Shown: positions 1 to 9,676, counted from the stretch's first letter. The stretch is 35,241 bases of DNA from an uncultured Bacteroidia bacterium (GCA_903907075.1 CAIVMQ010000096.1:1-35241); one strand, 5' to 3'. Numbers and translations: made by a program. The notes: generated by a model not told the origin, from the letters alone.

Positions 1-8
1 TCAGGCAT

Positions 9-34
9 AAAAAAACCCGGACTAAACGCCCGGG
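9..34 (-). terminator. Rho-independent terminator after the leftmost minus-strand gene
   Basis: Read on the minus strand, CCCGG pairs with CCGGG (positions 34-30 with 20-16) around an eight-base loop, followed by seven T residues (15-9). It lies about 30 bases past the stop codon of the Gfo/Idh/MocA gene that ends at 63, so it probably closes the four-gene minus-strand run. The stem is short but GC-rich and the T tract is good. Confidence 0.8.
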
Positions 35-62
35 CTAAACTATTAAATTACTAAAATGGCCC

Positions 63-1478
63 TTATTTTTCTTTTTTAGCTCGTGCAAGTGCCGATGTTG
101 TAGTATAATATTTAGTAATCATATTGGTAACCTCCCATTCAGGAAGTTTTCCCGCTTTGAGGTACTCGAGATATTTGATCGTTACCTGGGCAAAGTGAGC
201 CTCATGACCGATTTTTAATTGATCAGGAATAATAAGTTTCCATTTTGAGGGAGTGATCTTTTCAAGTTTCATACCGATCTGAGGCAGCGCTTTTACCGCG
301 TTCTCAAGCTCTGTAGCGAAACCGATTAAGTCGATTCCTTTAGCAGCCTCCACATACAGTGTAGGATCAAATTTCTCTTCAACACCTTGGCAGATTTCTA
401 GATTTGCCATCGACCCACGCATGATAGCGTAATGGGTGTCACCAGCCCCTTCAGCAGCTTTAAAATCCCAGATTGCGGTAACTTTTGCTAGTGCCCCTTT
501 TAATTTGTACAAGATCTCGCCATTGGCGTAGACGTTAAGTTTATCATCTTTTACATCTTTTAAAAGATATTCGGGATAGCTCTCCAAACGGGTGACAGCG
601 GTAAACTGCTCCTTCGAAAACGTCGTTGGCCAACGTTTAGCTCCGATGATCTGAACATCCTTTTTCTTCAAGATCTGATCCGGGAAACACTCCCATTGGA
701 CAAGATCAACAAGGTGGGTGGTCACATCAACAATCCCCTCCCCTTGTTGATTCACATCGAAAAACCATGCCGGACGAACCAAGATATTTCCCGATACATT
801 TTTATAAAAATAATGGACACTGATCATCTCTATTGCAGGCTGCTCATTGGTTCCTGGCTGCAGTGATCCAAAGATCTTAGGATTCTGGGAGAGCTCGCGT
901 TGCAGCAATGTTGTAACAGAAAACCGCTCTGTCATAATATCATAGAGCAACACTCCCTTTTTCTTTGCTGTTTCAAAAGCCTTTTCCAATATAGAAAACT
1001 GCTCCGAGGTTGTTACCATAGGCTTATCGGCCAATACATTCAGACCGGCCTCAACAGATCGCAGAATATAGTCGCTCTTAATTTTATTATTACCCGATAC
1101 GACAACCACATTTCCCTTTTTTTCTGTGAGCATCTTATCGAGAAAATCGTCGCCGGTATAAACCTGTTCTTCCCAATGCGTTGGGTTTTCAAGACGTTTA
1201 TTGTACCCATTAATTCTTTGGAGATGCTCATTCAGGTCGCTTCCCGAGGGTGCATAGACAAATACTTGCGCGCTAATCTGGTCGTAATTATTCTTCTGAA
1301 CCAATGCTGCATGAAAATGACCCGGATCAAGAGTTATTAACTTCACCTCCCCTTTTAATCCATTAAATGGGGAGGATTTATTTTTTTTGTCGGAGCCGGA
1401 TGCCTCTTTAGTGCCTAATGAGAGTAAAATAAGTGGAATAACAGTTGTCATAATTAACAGGAATGATCTCTTCATCAT
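63..1478 (-). CDS. Secreted Gfo/Idh/MocA-type oxidoreductase with the Bacteroidota 'putative oxidoreductase' C-terminal domain
   Basis: A 471-residue protein with an N-terminal hydrophobic export signal (about residues 4-22). A Rossmann-type NAD(P) domain begins near residue 43. DKP at 151-153 sits where family members carry the E/DKP motif with the catalytic lysine, and a conserved stretch at 246-259 contains GEGIVD and a histidine (THLVD) expected in the substrate pocket. By family knowledge such proteins oxidise or reduce sugars, or use bound NAD in a redox-assisted reaction; the substrate cannot be read from sequence. The gene starts directly after the stop codon of the DUF6807 gene upstream (stop 1479-1481, ATG at 1478), so the two are co-transcribed. 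A second ATG lies at 1475. Unlike the other two Gfo/Idh/MocA proteins in the window it has no twin-arginine motif, so Sec export is more likely. Confidence 0.85.
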   Translation of the reverse strand: MMKRSFLLIMTTVIPLILLSLGTKEASGSDKKNKSSPFNGLKGEVKLITLDPGHFHAALVQKNNYDQISAQVFVYAPSGSDLNEHLQRINGYNKRLENPTHWEEQVYTGDDFLDKMLTEKKGNVVVVSGNNKIKSDYILRSVEAGLNVLADKPMVTTSEQFSILEKAFETAKKKGVLLYDIMTERFSVTTLLQRELSQNPKIFGSLQPGTNEQPAIEMISVHYFYKNVSGNILVRPAWFFDVNQQGEGIVDVTTHLVDLVQWECFPDQILKKKDVQIIGAKRWPTTFSKEQFTAVTRLESYPEYLLKDVKDDKLNVYANGEILYKLKGALAKVTAIWDFKAAEGAGDTHYAIMRGSMANLEICQGVEEKFDPTLYVEAAKGIDLIGFATELENAVKALPQIGMKLEKITPSKWKLIIPDQLKIGHEAHFAQVTIKYLEYLKAGKLPEWEVTNMITKYYTTTSALARAKKEK

Positions 1479-2381
1479 TTATTTTTGATTTTTATATTCT
1501 TCAAAATACTTCTTAACATTAGCCTCCTCAGTTGTCCCGCCATGGATAATTACACGATACCGCAAGGTTAAGACCTCCCCCTTTTTTAACGAGGTGTCTG
1601 TTCCGTTTGTGGGCCAGTACATGGGTGTAGGGGAGATAAAACCATAATCGCGGGTAAACCATGGTGAGGGATACCACGGATTTGAAGGGTGCTGCATAAT
1701 GGCTAACCCTTCATTAAAAGCTCCACGTCTGCCTGAATAATCGATCCATGCCGATGGCTTTCCAAAGGTCTCCTTCTCGCCAGATGCCCCTTCTGCGTTG
1801 ATCATCACTCCGCCATTTTTTACGCTGAGATCTGCAGCCATCCGGGCACTAAACAGGGAGTGATTGGTTTTTAAGATCTGTACATCCATAAGCATCTCCA
1901 GCGAGAGTACCACATCAATCTGGTAAACTGAAGGTGAAGGAGCCGTTATCGTTATTTTACGCTGATCCTTTATTGGAGATGAGACCCCCGGGCGACTCCA
2001 GATGCACTCATCCGTGATCACAGCCGTGTCGCCTGATTGCTTTACTACCTCTGCATTTACCGAGATTATCCTACCCCGCTCGAGACCCTCCTGCCAATAA
2101 TTCCCCCCATTAACCTGGTCGAGGCCGAAGAAAAGGGAGCTATGATGCGGGTATTCCCCATTACGCATTGAGGTTACCGAGCCTCCTGTGAGAGGTCCGT
2201 TTACCGGATAAAAAAATGGATACTTCTCATCCGATGAGAAGATATAACTGGTAAAAAACTTACCATCTATCGTGACATTAATCTTAGATCCCACCTTGAC
2301 AGCATCTATTTTAGCAGCCTCTACAGGGGCAAAACCACTAAATAAAAGGATAAGAATGATCTGAGTTAATCGTTGTTGCAT
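1479..2381 (-). CDS. Secreted DUF6807 (PmoA-like) family protein, shorter paralogue
   Basis: A 300-residue protein with a signal peptide (about residues 1-22, ending near EAAK). It matches the DUF6807 family, formerly labelled 'methane oxygenase PmoA', a beta-rich fold common in Bacteroidota carbohydrate clusters. A PHHSSLFFG motif near residue 97 resembles the HHVGIW of the larger paralogue at 3959-5245, and the tail (MYWPTNGTD, then LTLRYRVIIHGG) is typical. The 'PmoA' name is historical and gives no reason to infer methane oxidation. It lies 80 bases downstream of one Gfo/Idh/MocA gene and abuts another. Its function is unknown; a role beside the dehydrogenases on the same substrate is an inference from their repeated pairing. 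Confidence 0.82.
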   Translation of the reverse strand: MQQRLTQIILILLFSGFAPVEAAKIDAVKVGSKINVTIDGKFFTSYIFSSDEKYPFFYPVNGPLTGGSVTSMRNGEYPHHSSLFFGLDQVNGGNYWQEGLERGRIISVNAEVVKQSGDTAVITDECIWSRPGVSSPIKDQRKITITAPSPSVYQIDVVLSLEMLMDVQILKTNHSLFSARMAADLSVKNGGVMINAEGASGEKETFGKPSAWIDYSGRRGAFNEGLAIMQHPSNPWYPSPWFTRDYGFISPTPMYWPTNGTDTSLKKGEVLTLRYRVIIHGGTTEEANVKKYFEEYKNQK

Positions 2382-2461
2382 AAATATAATTTAATATTCT
2401 CCTGAAAAATCAATTAATCTCTGAGTTTCCAAAATTTGATTCAAACAAATATTTTTCATTC

Positions 2462-3841
2462 TCAACCTTTAATATAAGTTGTTCCATATGGAAATCGCTG
2501 TGAACGAGAGAGCAACTTATTCGCCTCATCATCATTAACAAACAGTTCGGCCTGAGGATTCCACTGCAATTTACGCCCTAATTTCATGGAGATATGGGTA
2601 ATCAGACACACCGAGCATGCACGATGACCAATCTCCACCGGTGAGATCGGTGCTTTCCGGCTTTTTATACAGTCAAGCCAATTGCCATGTTGATTTTCAA
2701 TCGTATATAAATTAATTTCACTCTCTTTAATTACCGAGGTTAATATTTTTGGATCAGAGGCATCGAGAGCTCCGCTGTTATTTTTCAGAGAGGCGGGATC
2801 GCTCGCGGTGGCTGAATAATTGCCACGTGATACAAATATCCACCCCTCGCTCCCTTCGTATCTTATCCCATTGGTAAATCCGCCACTGGTGATCATAGTA
2901 ATTCCATTTTGGTATTCGGCGACGGCAACAAAATCACCGTGTACGTCCCATAGCCCCGATTTTGGGAATTGTGTCATTGCGTTTATGGTAATTGGACCTG
3001 TATATTCGGTGTCCATGCCCCAGGCTGCCGAGTCAAAATGGTGTTGGCCCCAGCCCGTAATCATCCCTGCTCCAAACTGCTCGCACCGCAACCATCCCGG
3101 ACGATCGGTTATACTGCTTTGGGAGTGGACACGCATCTCGGTATAATACACTTCGGGTGTTGAACCAAGCCACATCTCATAATTAAGATTCGAAGGTACA
3201 GGCATCTGTGGAGCCGCAGGACCCGACGGATCACCCGGTAGACCAATCTTCACGGTATGGAGTTTCCCTATTCGGCCATTGCGGACCCATTCTGCAGCAA
3301 CACGAAACTGTGCCATCGCACGCTGTTGTGTTCCCATTTGAAGAATTGTCCCCTTGCGTTTAACCACATCGGCGAGCATCCTTCCTTCGGCAATGGTAAG
3401 CGATGTTGGTTTCTGAAGATAGACATCCTTACCAGCAAGAGCCGCCTCAATGGCTGGTTGTGCATGCCAATGATCAGGTGTCGAGATCATCACCGCATCA
3501 ATATCTTTTCGCATCAGCATCTCCCGGTAATCACCATACGTCTTCACCTCGACAGCCGATTTGCTGCCTGATTGTTTCGAATAAAAATCCTCAATAAACT
3601 GCTTTCCCTTTTTCACCCGGTTGGAGTCAAGGTCCGCCACTGCAATCACACGAGCCTGATCAAAAGGGAGCGTCTCGGCGAGATCGTGGCTCATAGCAAT
3701 CCGTCCAAAGCCAATCTGAGCGATATTTATTTTATTACTCGGGGCATCTTTACCAAAAACTGAAGCCGGCACAATCGTAGGGAGCACTATAGACCCGGCA
3801 ATTGCTGCTGATGAATTTTTTAAAAAATCTCTCCGTTCCAT
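2462..3841 (-). CDS. Tat-exported Gfo/Idh/MocA family oxidoreductase
   Basis: A 459-residue protein that opens with a twin-arginine signal (MERRDFLK, then a hydrophobic stretch to about residue 28), so it is probably folded with its nicotinamide cofactor before export. The Rossmann glycine motif is GFG at 44-46. DHWH at 123-126 and QKP at 143-145 mark the cofactor and substrate site; the usual EKP is QKP, a common variant among exported Bacteroidota members. The C-terminal alpha/beta domain includes GWGQHHFDSAAWGMD, carrying histidines typical of the sugar site. Likely reaction: NAD-linked oxidation or reduction of a sugar or glycoside. Substrate unknown. It lies between two DUF6807 genes on the same strand (gaps 117 and 80 bases). 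Confidence 0.88.
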   Translation of the reverse strand: MERRDFLKNSSAAIAGSIVLPTIVPASVFGKDAPSNKINIAQIGFGRIAMSHDLAETLPFDQARVIAVADLDSNRVKKGKQFIEDFYSKQSGSKSAVEVKTYGDYREMLMRKDIDAVMISTPDHWHAQPAIEAALAGKDVYLQKPTSLTIAEGRMLADVVKRKGTILQMGTQQRAMAQFRVAAEWVRNGRIGKLHTVKIGLPGDPSGPAAPQMPVPSNLNYEMWLGSTPEVYYTEMRVHSQSSITDRPGWLRCEQFGAGMITGWGQHHFDSAAWGMDTEYTGPITINAMTQFPKSGLWDVHGDFVAVAEYQNGITMITSGGFTNGIRYEGSEGWIFVSRGNYSATASDPASLKNNSGALDASDPKILTSVIKESEINLYTIENQHGNWLDCIKSRKAPISPVEIGHRACSVCLITHISMKLGRKLQWNPQAELFVNDDEANKLLSRSQRFPYGTTYIKG

Positions 3842-3958
3842 ACTAAAATCTTTTGGTTGCTGGTTGACATTTAATAGCTAATTCGATGCTTTAATATAAA
3901 ATTAAAGCTCACTAAGGCTCCCTATTTAAATGGGCTAATCGTTAGTATAACGTAAATT

Positions 3959-5245
3959 CTATTTTTCAATTGTTACGATTGGAGGATGTGCAAAATCATT
4001 CCACAACCGTTCGGCTAGCTGAGACTCTATCTTCCCATCATAGACTAACATCCGGTATTTTAAGACATATTCATTCCCCGGTTTAAGATCCCAACTTTTA
4101 TCCCGTATGGGGCAGAACTCAAAGAAGAGATCACCTCTCCCATTATTGGAATTCTCAGGCCACACGCGCATGGGCTCGGGGAACTCGCGATTCGAAGGAT
4201 TTGACATAAACAAAATTCCGGAGCTACCATTGCCCGAAAATGCCCCACCCACATCGCACCACCGGGCACGCGATCCATCAGCATCCTTGCGCTCTTTTCC
4301 CTCGGAAGTGAGTACCCAACTATTATTATTGGTCCACTCTTCATTGGCACGAAAACCAATCCCACCACCATAACGGTAGGCTCCAAGGGTAATTGGTGAT
4401 GCTGAGGCACAACTCAATGTCGTGGTTAAATCCCATACCCAGACTTTTACCCCATCGTAAGATCCAATATTCCAAATCCTCACATCCCAAACTTCATTCA
4501 TGGCTACTTTATCGCCCCCCTTACATTGGAAATCGACATGCTCTTGTCTGGCCTTAAATCCGCCAAAGACAGGGCCGCTGATCAAGGCATTAAAACCTCC
4601 AAATCTCACCGTTCCTTGACCTTCATATAGATTCCAGAAATCGGTGCTATGCCCTTCGAACGTAGTTTTAGTCCATGGATTCCATATCCCGACATGATGC
4701 CGATGATCGGGGGGATTAATGCGCGTTAACACATTCCCGGATGGGGACCATAAGGGATGAATAAATGCGCTACGCCGGTAAATGGCACTTACCGTATCGG
4801 GAGGAAATACCTCTGCAACATTATATTGCATGACCCGTTGGCTGTTCACACTTAAGGTCAAGGCTTTGGCATTTAGTTCTGTGGTGATCACATTTGCAGC
4901 TACAAATGTTGAATCTCTGACCAAAATAAATTTGCGAGATTGAGCTCCTGCTTTTCCTTCTGCAGGAATCCAATAGAGGCGAGGGGCAATTCCAGCCTCA
5001 AGCTGACAAGGAACTTCAATTCGAGTCTTGCCACTTTGTTCAAATAAACGAAGAGCCCCTTTATCTGTATTATAATCCAACCCATCCAAAGGTGCTGATA
5101 CGACTGTCCCCCCTTGAATAAACCGCTTCGACTCGATCACAAATTTACCCACAATCCGCTCCTGTGCAGAAACAGCCGATTCGAAGAGGATCAAAGAGAA
5201 AAACAGTGTCTTTAGAATGCGCATTAGAAAACTAATTCCATCCAT
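3959..5245 (-). CDS. Secreted DUF6807 (PmoA-like) family protein, longer paralogue
   Basis: A 428-residue reading frame; the better start is the ATG at 5224, which gives 421 residues and an ordinary signal peptide ending near SAVSA. It has an extra N-terminal beta-rich region compared with the 300-residue paralogue. The DUF6807 core includes DHRHHVGIW near residue 182, a glycine-rich YRYGGGIGFR stretch, and the C-terminal LKYRMLVYDG also seen in its relative. It is the first gene of the minus-strand run toward position 63. Function unknown; family members are found beside exported dehydrogenases and sugar isomerases, as here. A -7-like box (TAATTTTG on the minus strand) lies about 100 bases upstream. 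Confidence 0.82.
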   Translation of the reverse strand: MDGISFLMRILKTLFFSLILFESAVSAQERIVGKFVIESKRFIQGGTVVSAPLDGLDYNTDKGALRLFEQSGKTRIEVPCQLEAGIAPRLYWIPAEGKAGAQSRKFILVRDSTFVAANVITTELNAKALTLSVNSQRVMQYNVAEVFPPDTVSAIYRRSAFIHPLWSPSGNVLTRINPPDHRHHVGIWNPWTKTTFEGHSTDFWNLYEGQGTVRFGGFNALISGPVFGGFKARQEHVDFQCKGGDKVAMNEVWDVRIWNIGSYDGVKVWVWDLTTTLSCASASPITLGAYRYGGGIGFRANEEWTNNNSWVLTSEGKERKDADGSRARWCDVGGAFSGNGSSGILFMSNPSNREFPEPMRVWPENSNNGRGDLFFEFCPIRDKSWDLKPGNEYVLKYRMLVYDGKIESQLAERLWNDFAHPPIVTIEK

Positions 5246-5327
5246 ATTTCTAAATCTATTTAACGGTAAATTGGTGATAAACTATTCGCCACGCCGCTGA
5301 TTTAGCTAAGTTTGGTTAAAGGTTATC

Positions 5328-5335
5328 CAAAATTA
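5328..5335 (-). promoter_or_regulatory. Possible -7 box for the DUF6807/dehydrogenase run
   Basis: On the minus strand this reads TAATTTTG, a full match to the Bacteroidota -7 consensus TAnnTTTG. It lies 83 bases before the longest start (5245) and 104 before the preferred one (5224). I see no TTTG at the expected -33 distance, so the call is weak. Confidence 0.35.
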
Positions 5336-5400
5336 AGATTTTAATTCTATTCTTCCCTATTTCCTTGTCGGGAGGACAAATGTTTTTATTCAATCTCTAA

Positions 5401-5431
5401 ATTGTCTAATGAAAATAAAAATCTACATTTG
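5401..5431 (+). promoter_or_regulatory. Bacteroidota-type promoter for the GH106-like gene
   Basis: ATTG at 5401-5404 is followed after 19 bases by TACATTTG at 5424-5431, matching the TTTG / 19-21 / TAnnTTTG pattern of primary-sigma promoters in this phylum. Transcription would start near 5438, leaving about a 30-base leader before the ATG at 5469. The promoter overlaps the in-frame ATG at 5409, which argues against that upstream start. Confidence 0.6.
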
Positions 5432-5468
5432 CCTATTAGAGCTTCCTAAAATCCTGAAAAATAAAATT

Positions 5469-8400
5469 ATGAACAGCCGTATATTATCCCTGCTTATTAT
5501 CCTGTTAGTTTCTTTTAAATTAGATGCACAAACTGCCCTGCCCCCCGGATACCCTGACAGAACTGCTTCTTTCGATGCCTTACCCGGATTTGTTAATCCA
5601 CCTAAGGGGTATGGGGAGGTTCCATTTTTTTGGTGGCAAGGCGATACCCTAACTCATGAGCGGCTTCTCTGGCAGTTAGACCAACTAAAAAACAAAGGGA
5701 TATCCAGTTTGCAAATCAACTATAGCCACAGGGATACAGGAGGTCTAATCTATGGCTGGTCAAATCCGAGCAAACCGGCACTTTTTACCGATGCGTGGTG
5801 GAAACTGTTTAAATGGTTTGCAGCAGAAGCCCAAAAACAAGGGATGACAGTGAGTCTAAGTGATTACACCTTGGGAATTGGTCAAGGTTTTGCTATCGAT
5901 GAGGCTATAAGCAGTAACCCCGATCTTAATGGCTCCGAATTAAAAGGAGGGGTGAAAATTGTAACTGGATCGATAACACTCGAGATGCCCGACAATATAC
6001 TAACCCTTAATGGCTATCAAATTCGTGCTGACAGTTCAATAATTACAGAAAGTAAAAAAGAGTTGCTGGCTCTGATCAAAGATGGCAAGTTAAAATACAC
6101 CTTTGGATCTGAAAAATGGAAGCTTATCACCGTATATTCACAACGTCTGATCCCCTCCTATGACCCGATGCACCCAGAGAGCGGAAAGGCATATAACCAC
6201 TTCTTCTTTGACAAATTCGAGAAAGCCTTAAAAGAGAGCGGATCAGGAGCGCTGAACTTCTTCTTCTCAGATGAGCTTAACTTCAGAGTTAGTGGTAATC
6301 TGTGGGATAACCTTTTTGCTGCGCAATTTAAAAAACGAAAAGGGTATGATGTAGTTCCATATCTGGATGCCCTCTATGAGAATATTGGTCCAATCACCCC
6401 AAAGATAAGGCTCGACTACAATGATGTTATGGTGAGTCTAAGCGAAGAGAATTTCTTTGAGCCTGTTTATCAATGGCACCAAGACCGTGGATTGATTTTT
6501 GGTTGTGATCATGGTGGTCGCGGAAGGGAGGTTGCCGAATTTGGCGACTATTTCAGAACCCAGCGTTGGAATCAGGGCCCCGGATCAGATCAGCCGCGCG
6601 TATCCAAAGATATCGTAAAGGCTAAAATTGCCTCCTCTATCTCACACTTATACGATCGTCCACGTGTTTGGCTCGAAGGGTTTCATAGCAGTGGCTGGAG
6701 CACCTCATCATCAGATGTTACCGATGCCATATTTGGTAATTTTGTGGCTGGATATAACCTGCTCTCGTTTCATGGGTTATATTACTCAACCATGGGTGGC
6801 TGGTGGGAATGGGCACCTCCCTGCAACCATTTCAGAATGCCTTATTGGAAACAGATGGATCCGCTAATGAACTGCGTTCAACGAATTTCGTTCCTCCTCT
6901 CGCAAGGGATTCATAATTGTGATGTAGCCATACTATATCCAACAGAGCCTGTAATTGCCTATCCGGACGGTCAGAAATCTGTAGATATCGCCTTTGAAGC
7001 AGGCGAACGGCTTTATGACAAAGGGGTTGACTTCGACTATATCGATTATGAGTCATTGGCAAGGGGTGCTGTAAAAGAGGGAGCCTTACAAGTTTCCGGC
7101 GAAAAATATAAAGTCCTTGTAGTTCCATCAATGAAGGCTATCCGCTATGCATCACTTCAGAAACTCGAGGCCTTTAAAAAAGGGGGCGGCATTATTGTCA
7201 ATATGGGACAAGTGCCTGAGGCGACAGAGAAGGGTGGTTCTAACGACCCGGAAACAAAACAGCTCGTATCTGCTCTTTTCGCTAATGGGAAAAATATGAT
7301 TCAGTGCGATGATCCCAAAGTTATTGTTTCGGCAATTGCGGACAAATACAGCCCTAATTTTAAAATACTAACCCCGATAACTGAGCGGCCTTACGTGATG
7401 CACCGGGTCATTGGGAAACGAGATATTTATGCCCTGTATAAAGTTCCGCAAGGGGCAAGGTGTTTTTTCAAGGCAAAAGGGGCCGTGCAACTCTGGAATC
7501 CATGGAATGGGGAGACCTCATCGATAGCCAAATTTGCAACACCAACCAACGATGGGACGGAGGTTATACTACCTATTTCGGGCAACGATCTTCAGTTAAT
7601 TATTTTTGATCCAGACAACACCACATGCACGAATGAGTTAAAACCGGAAAAAACGATCAGGGAATCAGACCTGGGTTCTACCTGGAACTTTGAATTAAAA
7701 CCGTCGCTCGACAATCAATGGGGCGATTTTCAGCTTCCTGCAAAACCTGAAATGCTCGGAGCACAAGTTCGTCAGCTCCATTTTTCTGAGAACGATACTT
7801 ATACCGGTGGAGATCTAAAGAGAGACGCTAGCTGGAGATCTGTAACATGTGGCTATGGCAAACAATTTCTTAAAATCGGAGGATTAGAAAGTGCCCCTTC
7901 GGAACAGGATCTAGTAAACCTAAACCCTGACGGCGACGACGAGCAGGTTTCATTATCAGGGAAACTTCACCATTGGACCCCCTATGGCTTCTCCTGGAAG
8001 CAGGGTGTTGAGGGTGACCCGGGGCATCAGGGTTATCATGGCCTTAAAGGGGAGATGTATGATAATTTCATCCGCTTGGGTGCTTTTAAGGATATACGAA
8101 TGTCGAACAAGAGAGTGGATGAAGCCACCGGCAAGTACTATGTGCTCTACACTACTGTTATTGCACCTTCCGACGGCAAGTACGATCTGTTAACTGGAGA
8201 GATAAAACCGGGTATGTTAATCGTTAATCACACCAAGATAGATCCCAATAGCAAAACAATCGGGCTAAAGAAAGGGGCTAATCCCATCGTAATACGCTAC
8301 GATCAAGGGTGTGAGACCTATCTGATTATGCGTAAACCCGGAGCCCCACGACCCAAGAAAGTCGAAGTTGCCATGAGCTGGTATACTGATTCGGGAATAT

Positions 8401-9059
8401 TACCTTTTGATTGCTCATTTAACAAAACCTCGTCAGCCCTATACACCTTTAATTCTGCACCGGGATTAGAGACCTTTACATTTGGGGCCTACGGAAAAGT
8501 CACCGTTTGGATCGATGGGATAAAAACAGAACTAAACACATCAGAAAAGATACAGGATGGGATTAACAGATATTCAGTAACACTGAAAAATCATAAACAA
8601 ACAACCACCCCTGTCGTGATTAAAATTGACTACCAGAAGGGATTTCAAGGAGGGGGAGCAATTCCTGAATATATCGAACAGCATTGCATTCAGGGGTCTA
8701 TTAATTTAGGTGATTGGTCAATGATTGATGGTATGAAGGCTTACTCCGGCGGAGCATGGTATCGGAAGTCGATTCAGTTAAACAGTGCTGATTTAAAGGA
8801 AAAGCTCTTAATCGACTTAGGTGATCTGGTTTCATCTGCAGAGTTACGTATTAATGGCCAAAGTGCCGGAGTCCGACTTTCACCTCCGTGGAAATTCGAT
8901 ATCACCCTGTTTGCCAAACTGGGAGAAAACACTATTGAAATTTTGGTATACAATACCATCGCCAATAATTACACCACCGTTCCGACTAAATACCTGGGAA
9001 GCATCAAGTCGGGATTAATTGGACCGGTACGACTGCTGGTGAATCATTACAACGAATAA
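5469..9059 (+). CDS. GH106-like glycoside hydrolase (alpha-L-rhamnosidase family), secreted
   Basis: From the ATG at 5469 this is a 1196-residue protein with a signal peptide ending near KLDAQ. An in-frame ATG at 5409 would add 20 residues without signal character and overlaps a good promoter, so I reject it. The N-terminal half matches the GH106 (alpha-L-rhamnosidase) family: FFWWQGDTLTHERLL near the start, then SDELNF (D268, E269) and WLEGFHSSGW (E403), whose acidic residues are the natural catalytic candidates. A beta-sandwich region follows. The last 120 residues form a galactose-binding-like jelly roll (WYRKSIQL, then LRINGQSAGVRLSPP). Family chemistry is inverting removal of terminal alpha-L-rhamnose from plant or algal polysaccharides. 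Many divergent Bacteroidota members have unproved specificity, so 'GH106-like' is safer than a named substrate. It converges with the response regulator gene 11 bases away. Confidence 0.85.
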   Translation: MNSRILSLLIILLVSFKLDAQTALPPGYPDRTASFDALPGFVNPPKGYGEVPFFWWQGDTLTHERLLWQLDQLKNKGISSLQINYSHRDTGGLIYGWSNPSKPALFTDAWWKLFKWFAAEAQKQGMTVSLSDYTLGIGQGFAIDEAISSNPDLNGSELKGGVKIVTGSITLEMPDNILTLNGYQIRADSSIITESKKELLALIKDGKLKYTFGSEKWKLITVYSQRLIPSYDPMHPESGKAYNHFFFDKFEKALKESGSGALNFFFSDELNFRVSGNLWDNLFAAQFKKRKGYDVVPYLDALYENIGPITPKIRLDYNDVMVSLSEENFFEPVYQWHQDRGLIFGCDHGGRGREVAEFGDYFRTQRWNQGPGSDQPRVSKDIVKAKIASSISHLYDRPRVWLEGFHSSGWSTSSSDVTDAIFGNFVAGYNLLSFHGLYYSTMGGWWEWAPPCNHFRMPYWKQMDPLMNCVQRISFLLSQGIHNCDVAILYPTEPVIAYPDGQKSVDIAFEAGERLYDKGVDFDYIDYESLARGAVKEGALQVSGEKYKVLVVPSMKAIRYASLQKLEAFKKGGGIIVNMGQVPEATEKGGSNDPETKQLVSALFANGKNMIQCDDPKVIVSAIADKYSPNFKILTPITERPYVMHRVIGKRDIYALYKVPQGARCFFKAKGAVQLWNPWNGETSSIAKFATPTNDGTEVILPISGNDLQLIIFDPDNTTCTNELKPEKTIRESDLGSTWNFELKPSLDNQWGDFQLPAKPEMLGAQVRQLHFSENDTYTGGDLKRDASWRSVTCGYGKQFLKIGGLESAPSEQDLVNLNPDGDDEQVSLSGKLHHWTPYGFSWKQGVEGDPGHQGYHGLKGEMYDNFIRLGAFKDIRMSNKRVDEATGKYYVLYTTVIAPSDGKYDLLTGEIKPGMLIVNHTKIDPNSKTIGLKKGANPIVIRYDQGCETYLIMRKPGAPRPKKVEVAMSWYTDSGILPFDCSFNKTSSALYTFNSAPGLETFTFGAYGKVTVWIDGIKTELNTSEKIQDGINRYSVTLKNHKQTTTPVVIKIDYQKGFQGGGAIPEYIEQHCIQGSINLGDWSMIDGMKAYSGGAWYRKSIQLNSADLKEKLLIDLGDLVSSAELRINGQSAGVRLSPPWKFDITLFAKLGENTIEILVYNTIANNYTTVPTKYLGSIKSGLIGPVRLLVNHYNE

Positions 9060-9070
9060 GTTTTAAAACC

Positions 9071-9676
9071 CTACTTCTTCAATAGGCTAAACAGTTCTGC
9101 TTTACTATTGATATTTAATTTGCGGTAGATACTCTTGATGTTCATCCGTACGGTGTCGATTGCGATATCTAGTTTGTCTGCGATTAATTTGTAGCTTAAA
9201 CCCTCGAGTATTCCGCTGGCAGTCTCACGCTCTCTTTCCGATAGTTGATCAATTATATTATTGGTAGTTTTAAAATAGTCAAATACCTTTCTAGCTATTT
9301 CTGTTGACATATATGCTCCACCGGAACTAATATCATCAAGGACTTTATTTAATTCAGTGCTGTTACTTTGCTTATTTATATAGCCAACGGAACCTAATTT
9401 TAAGGCAGTAAATAGGGAATCAAGTTCCTCGATACTGGTATGCATCACAATACTTGTCTGTGGATATTTCTTTAGCAGAAGAGGGATCGCCTGGAGTCCG
9501 TCCATCTCAGCCATCCGGATATCAAGTAAGATAAAATCTGCTTGTTTTCCTGTGGATAAATAGGTTACAGGACCAGGGTATTTGCCAATACAACTATAAC
9601 CGTCAAAATTTTCGATGTGATCACTGAAAAGATCCGCAATCAACGGATCATCTTCAATAATAACGACTGTTTTCAT
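9071..9676 (-). CDS. NarL/FixJ-type response regulator, orphan
   Basis: A 201-residue two-domain regulator. The receiver carries the acidic pair D9-D10, the phospho-acceptor D52 (FILLDIRM), T80 and K102 in their expected places. The C-terminal LuxR-type helix-turn-helix starts near residue 140 (LSERERETASGILEG, then IAIDTVRMNIKSIYRKL). It would bind DNA as a dimer after phosphorylation by a sensor kinase, but no kinase gene lies within the window. It converges on the GH106-like gene and is divergent from the GH38 gene 559 bases away. Local regulation of these glycan genes is possible but only a guess. Confidence 0.93.
   Translation of the reverse strand: MKTVVIIEDDPLIADLFSDHIENFDGYSCIGKYPGPVTYLSTGKQADFILLDIRMAEMDGLQAIPLLLKKYPQTSIVMHTSIEELDSLFTALKLGSVGYINKQSNSTELNKVLDDISSGGAYMSTEIARKVFDYFKTTNNIIDQLSERERETASGILEGLSYKLIADKLDIAIDTVRMNIKSIYRKLNINSKAELFSLLKK

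Noticed and set aside
1479-2381. Methane oxygenase subunit (PmoA) reading of the DUF6807 genes
   Set aside because: PmoA is an old label for this secreted beta-rich family; the proteins lack the membrane helices of true PmoA.
5409-5468. Upstream in-frame ATG for the GH106-like gene
   Set aside because: It overlaps a good promoter and adds residues that spoil the signal peptide; the ATG at 5469 fits better.
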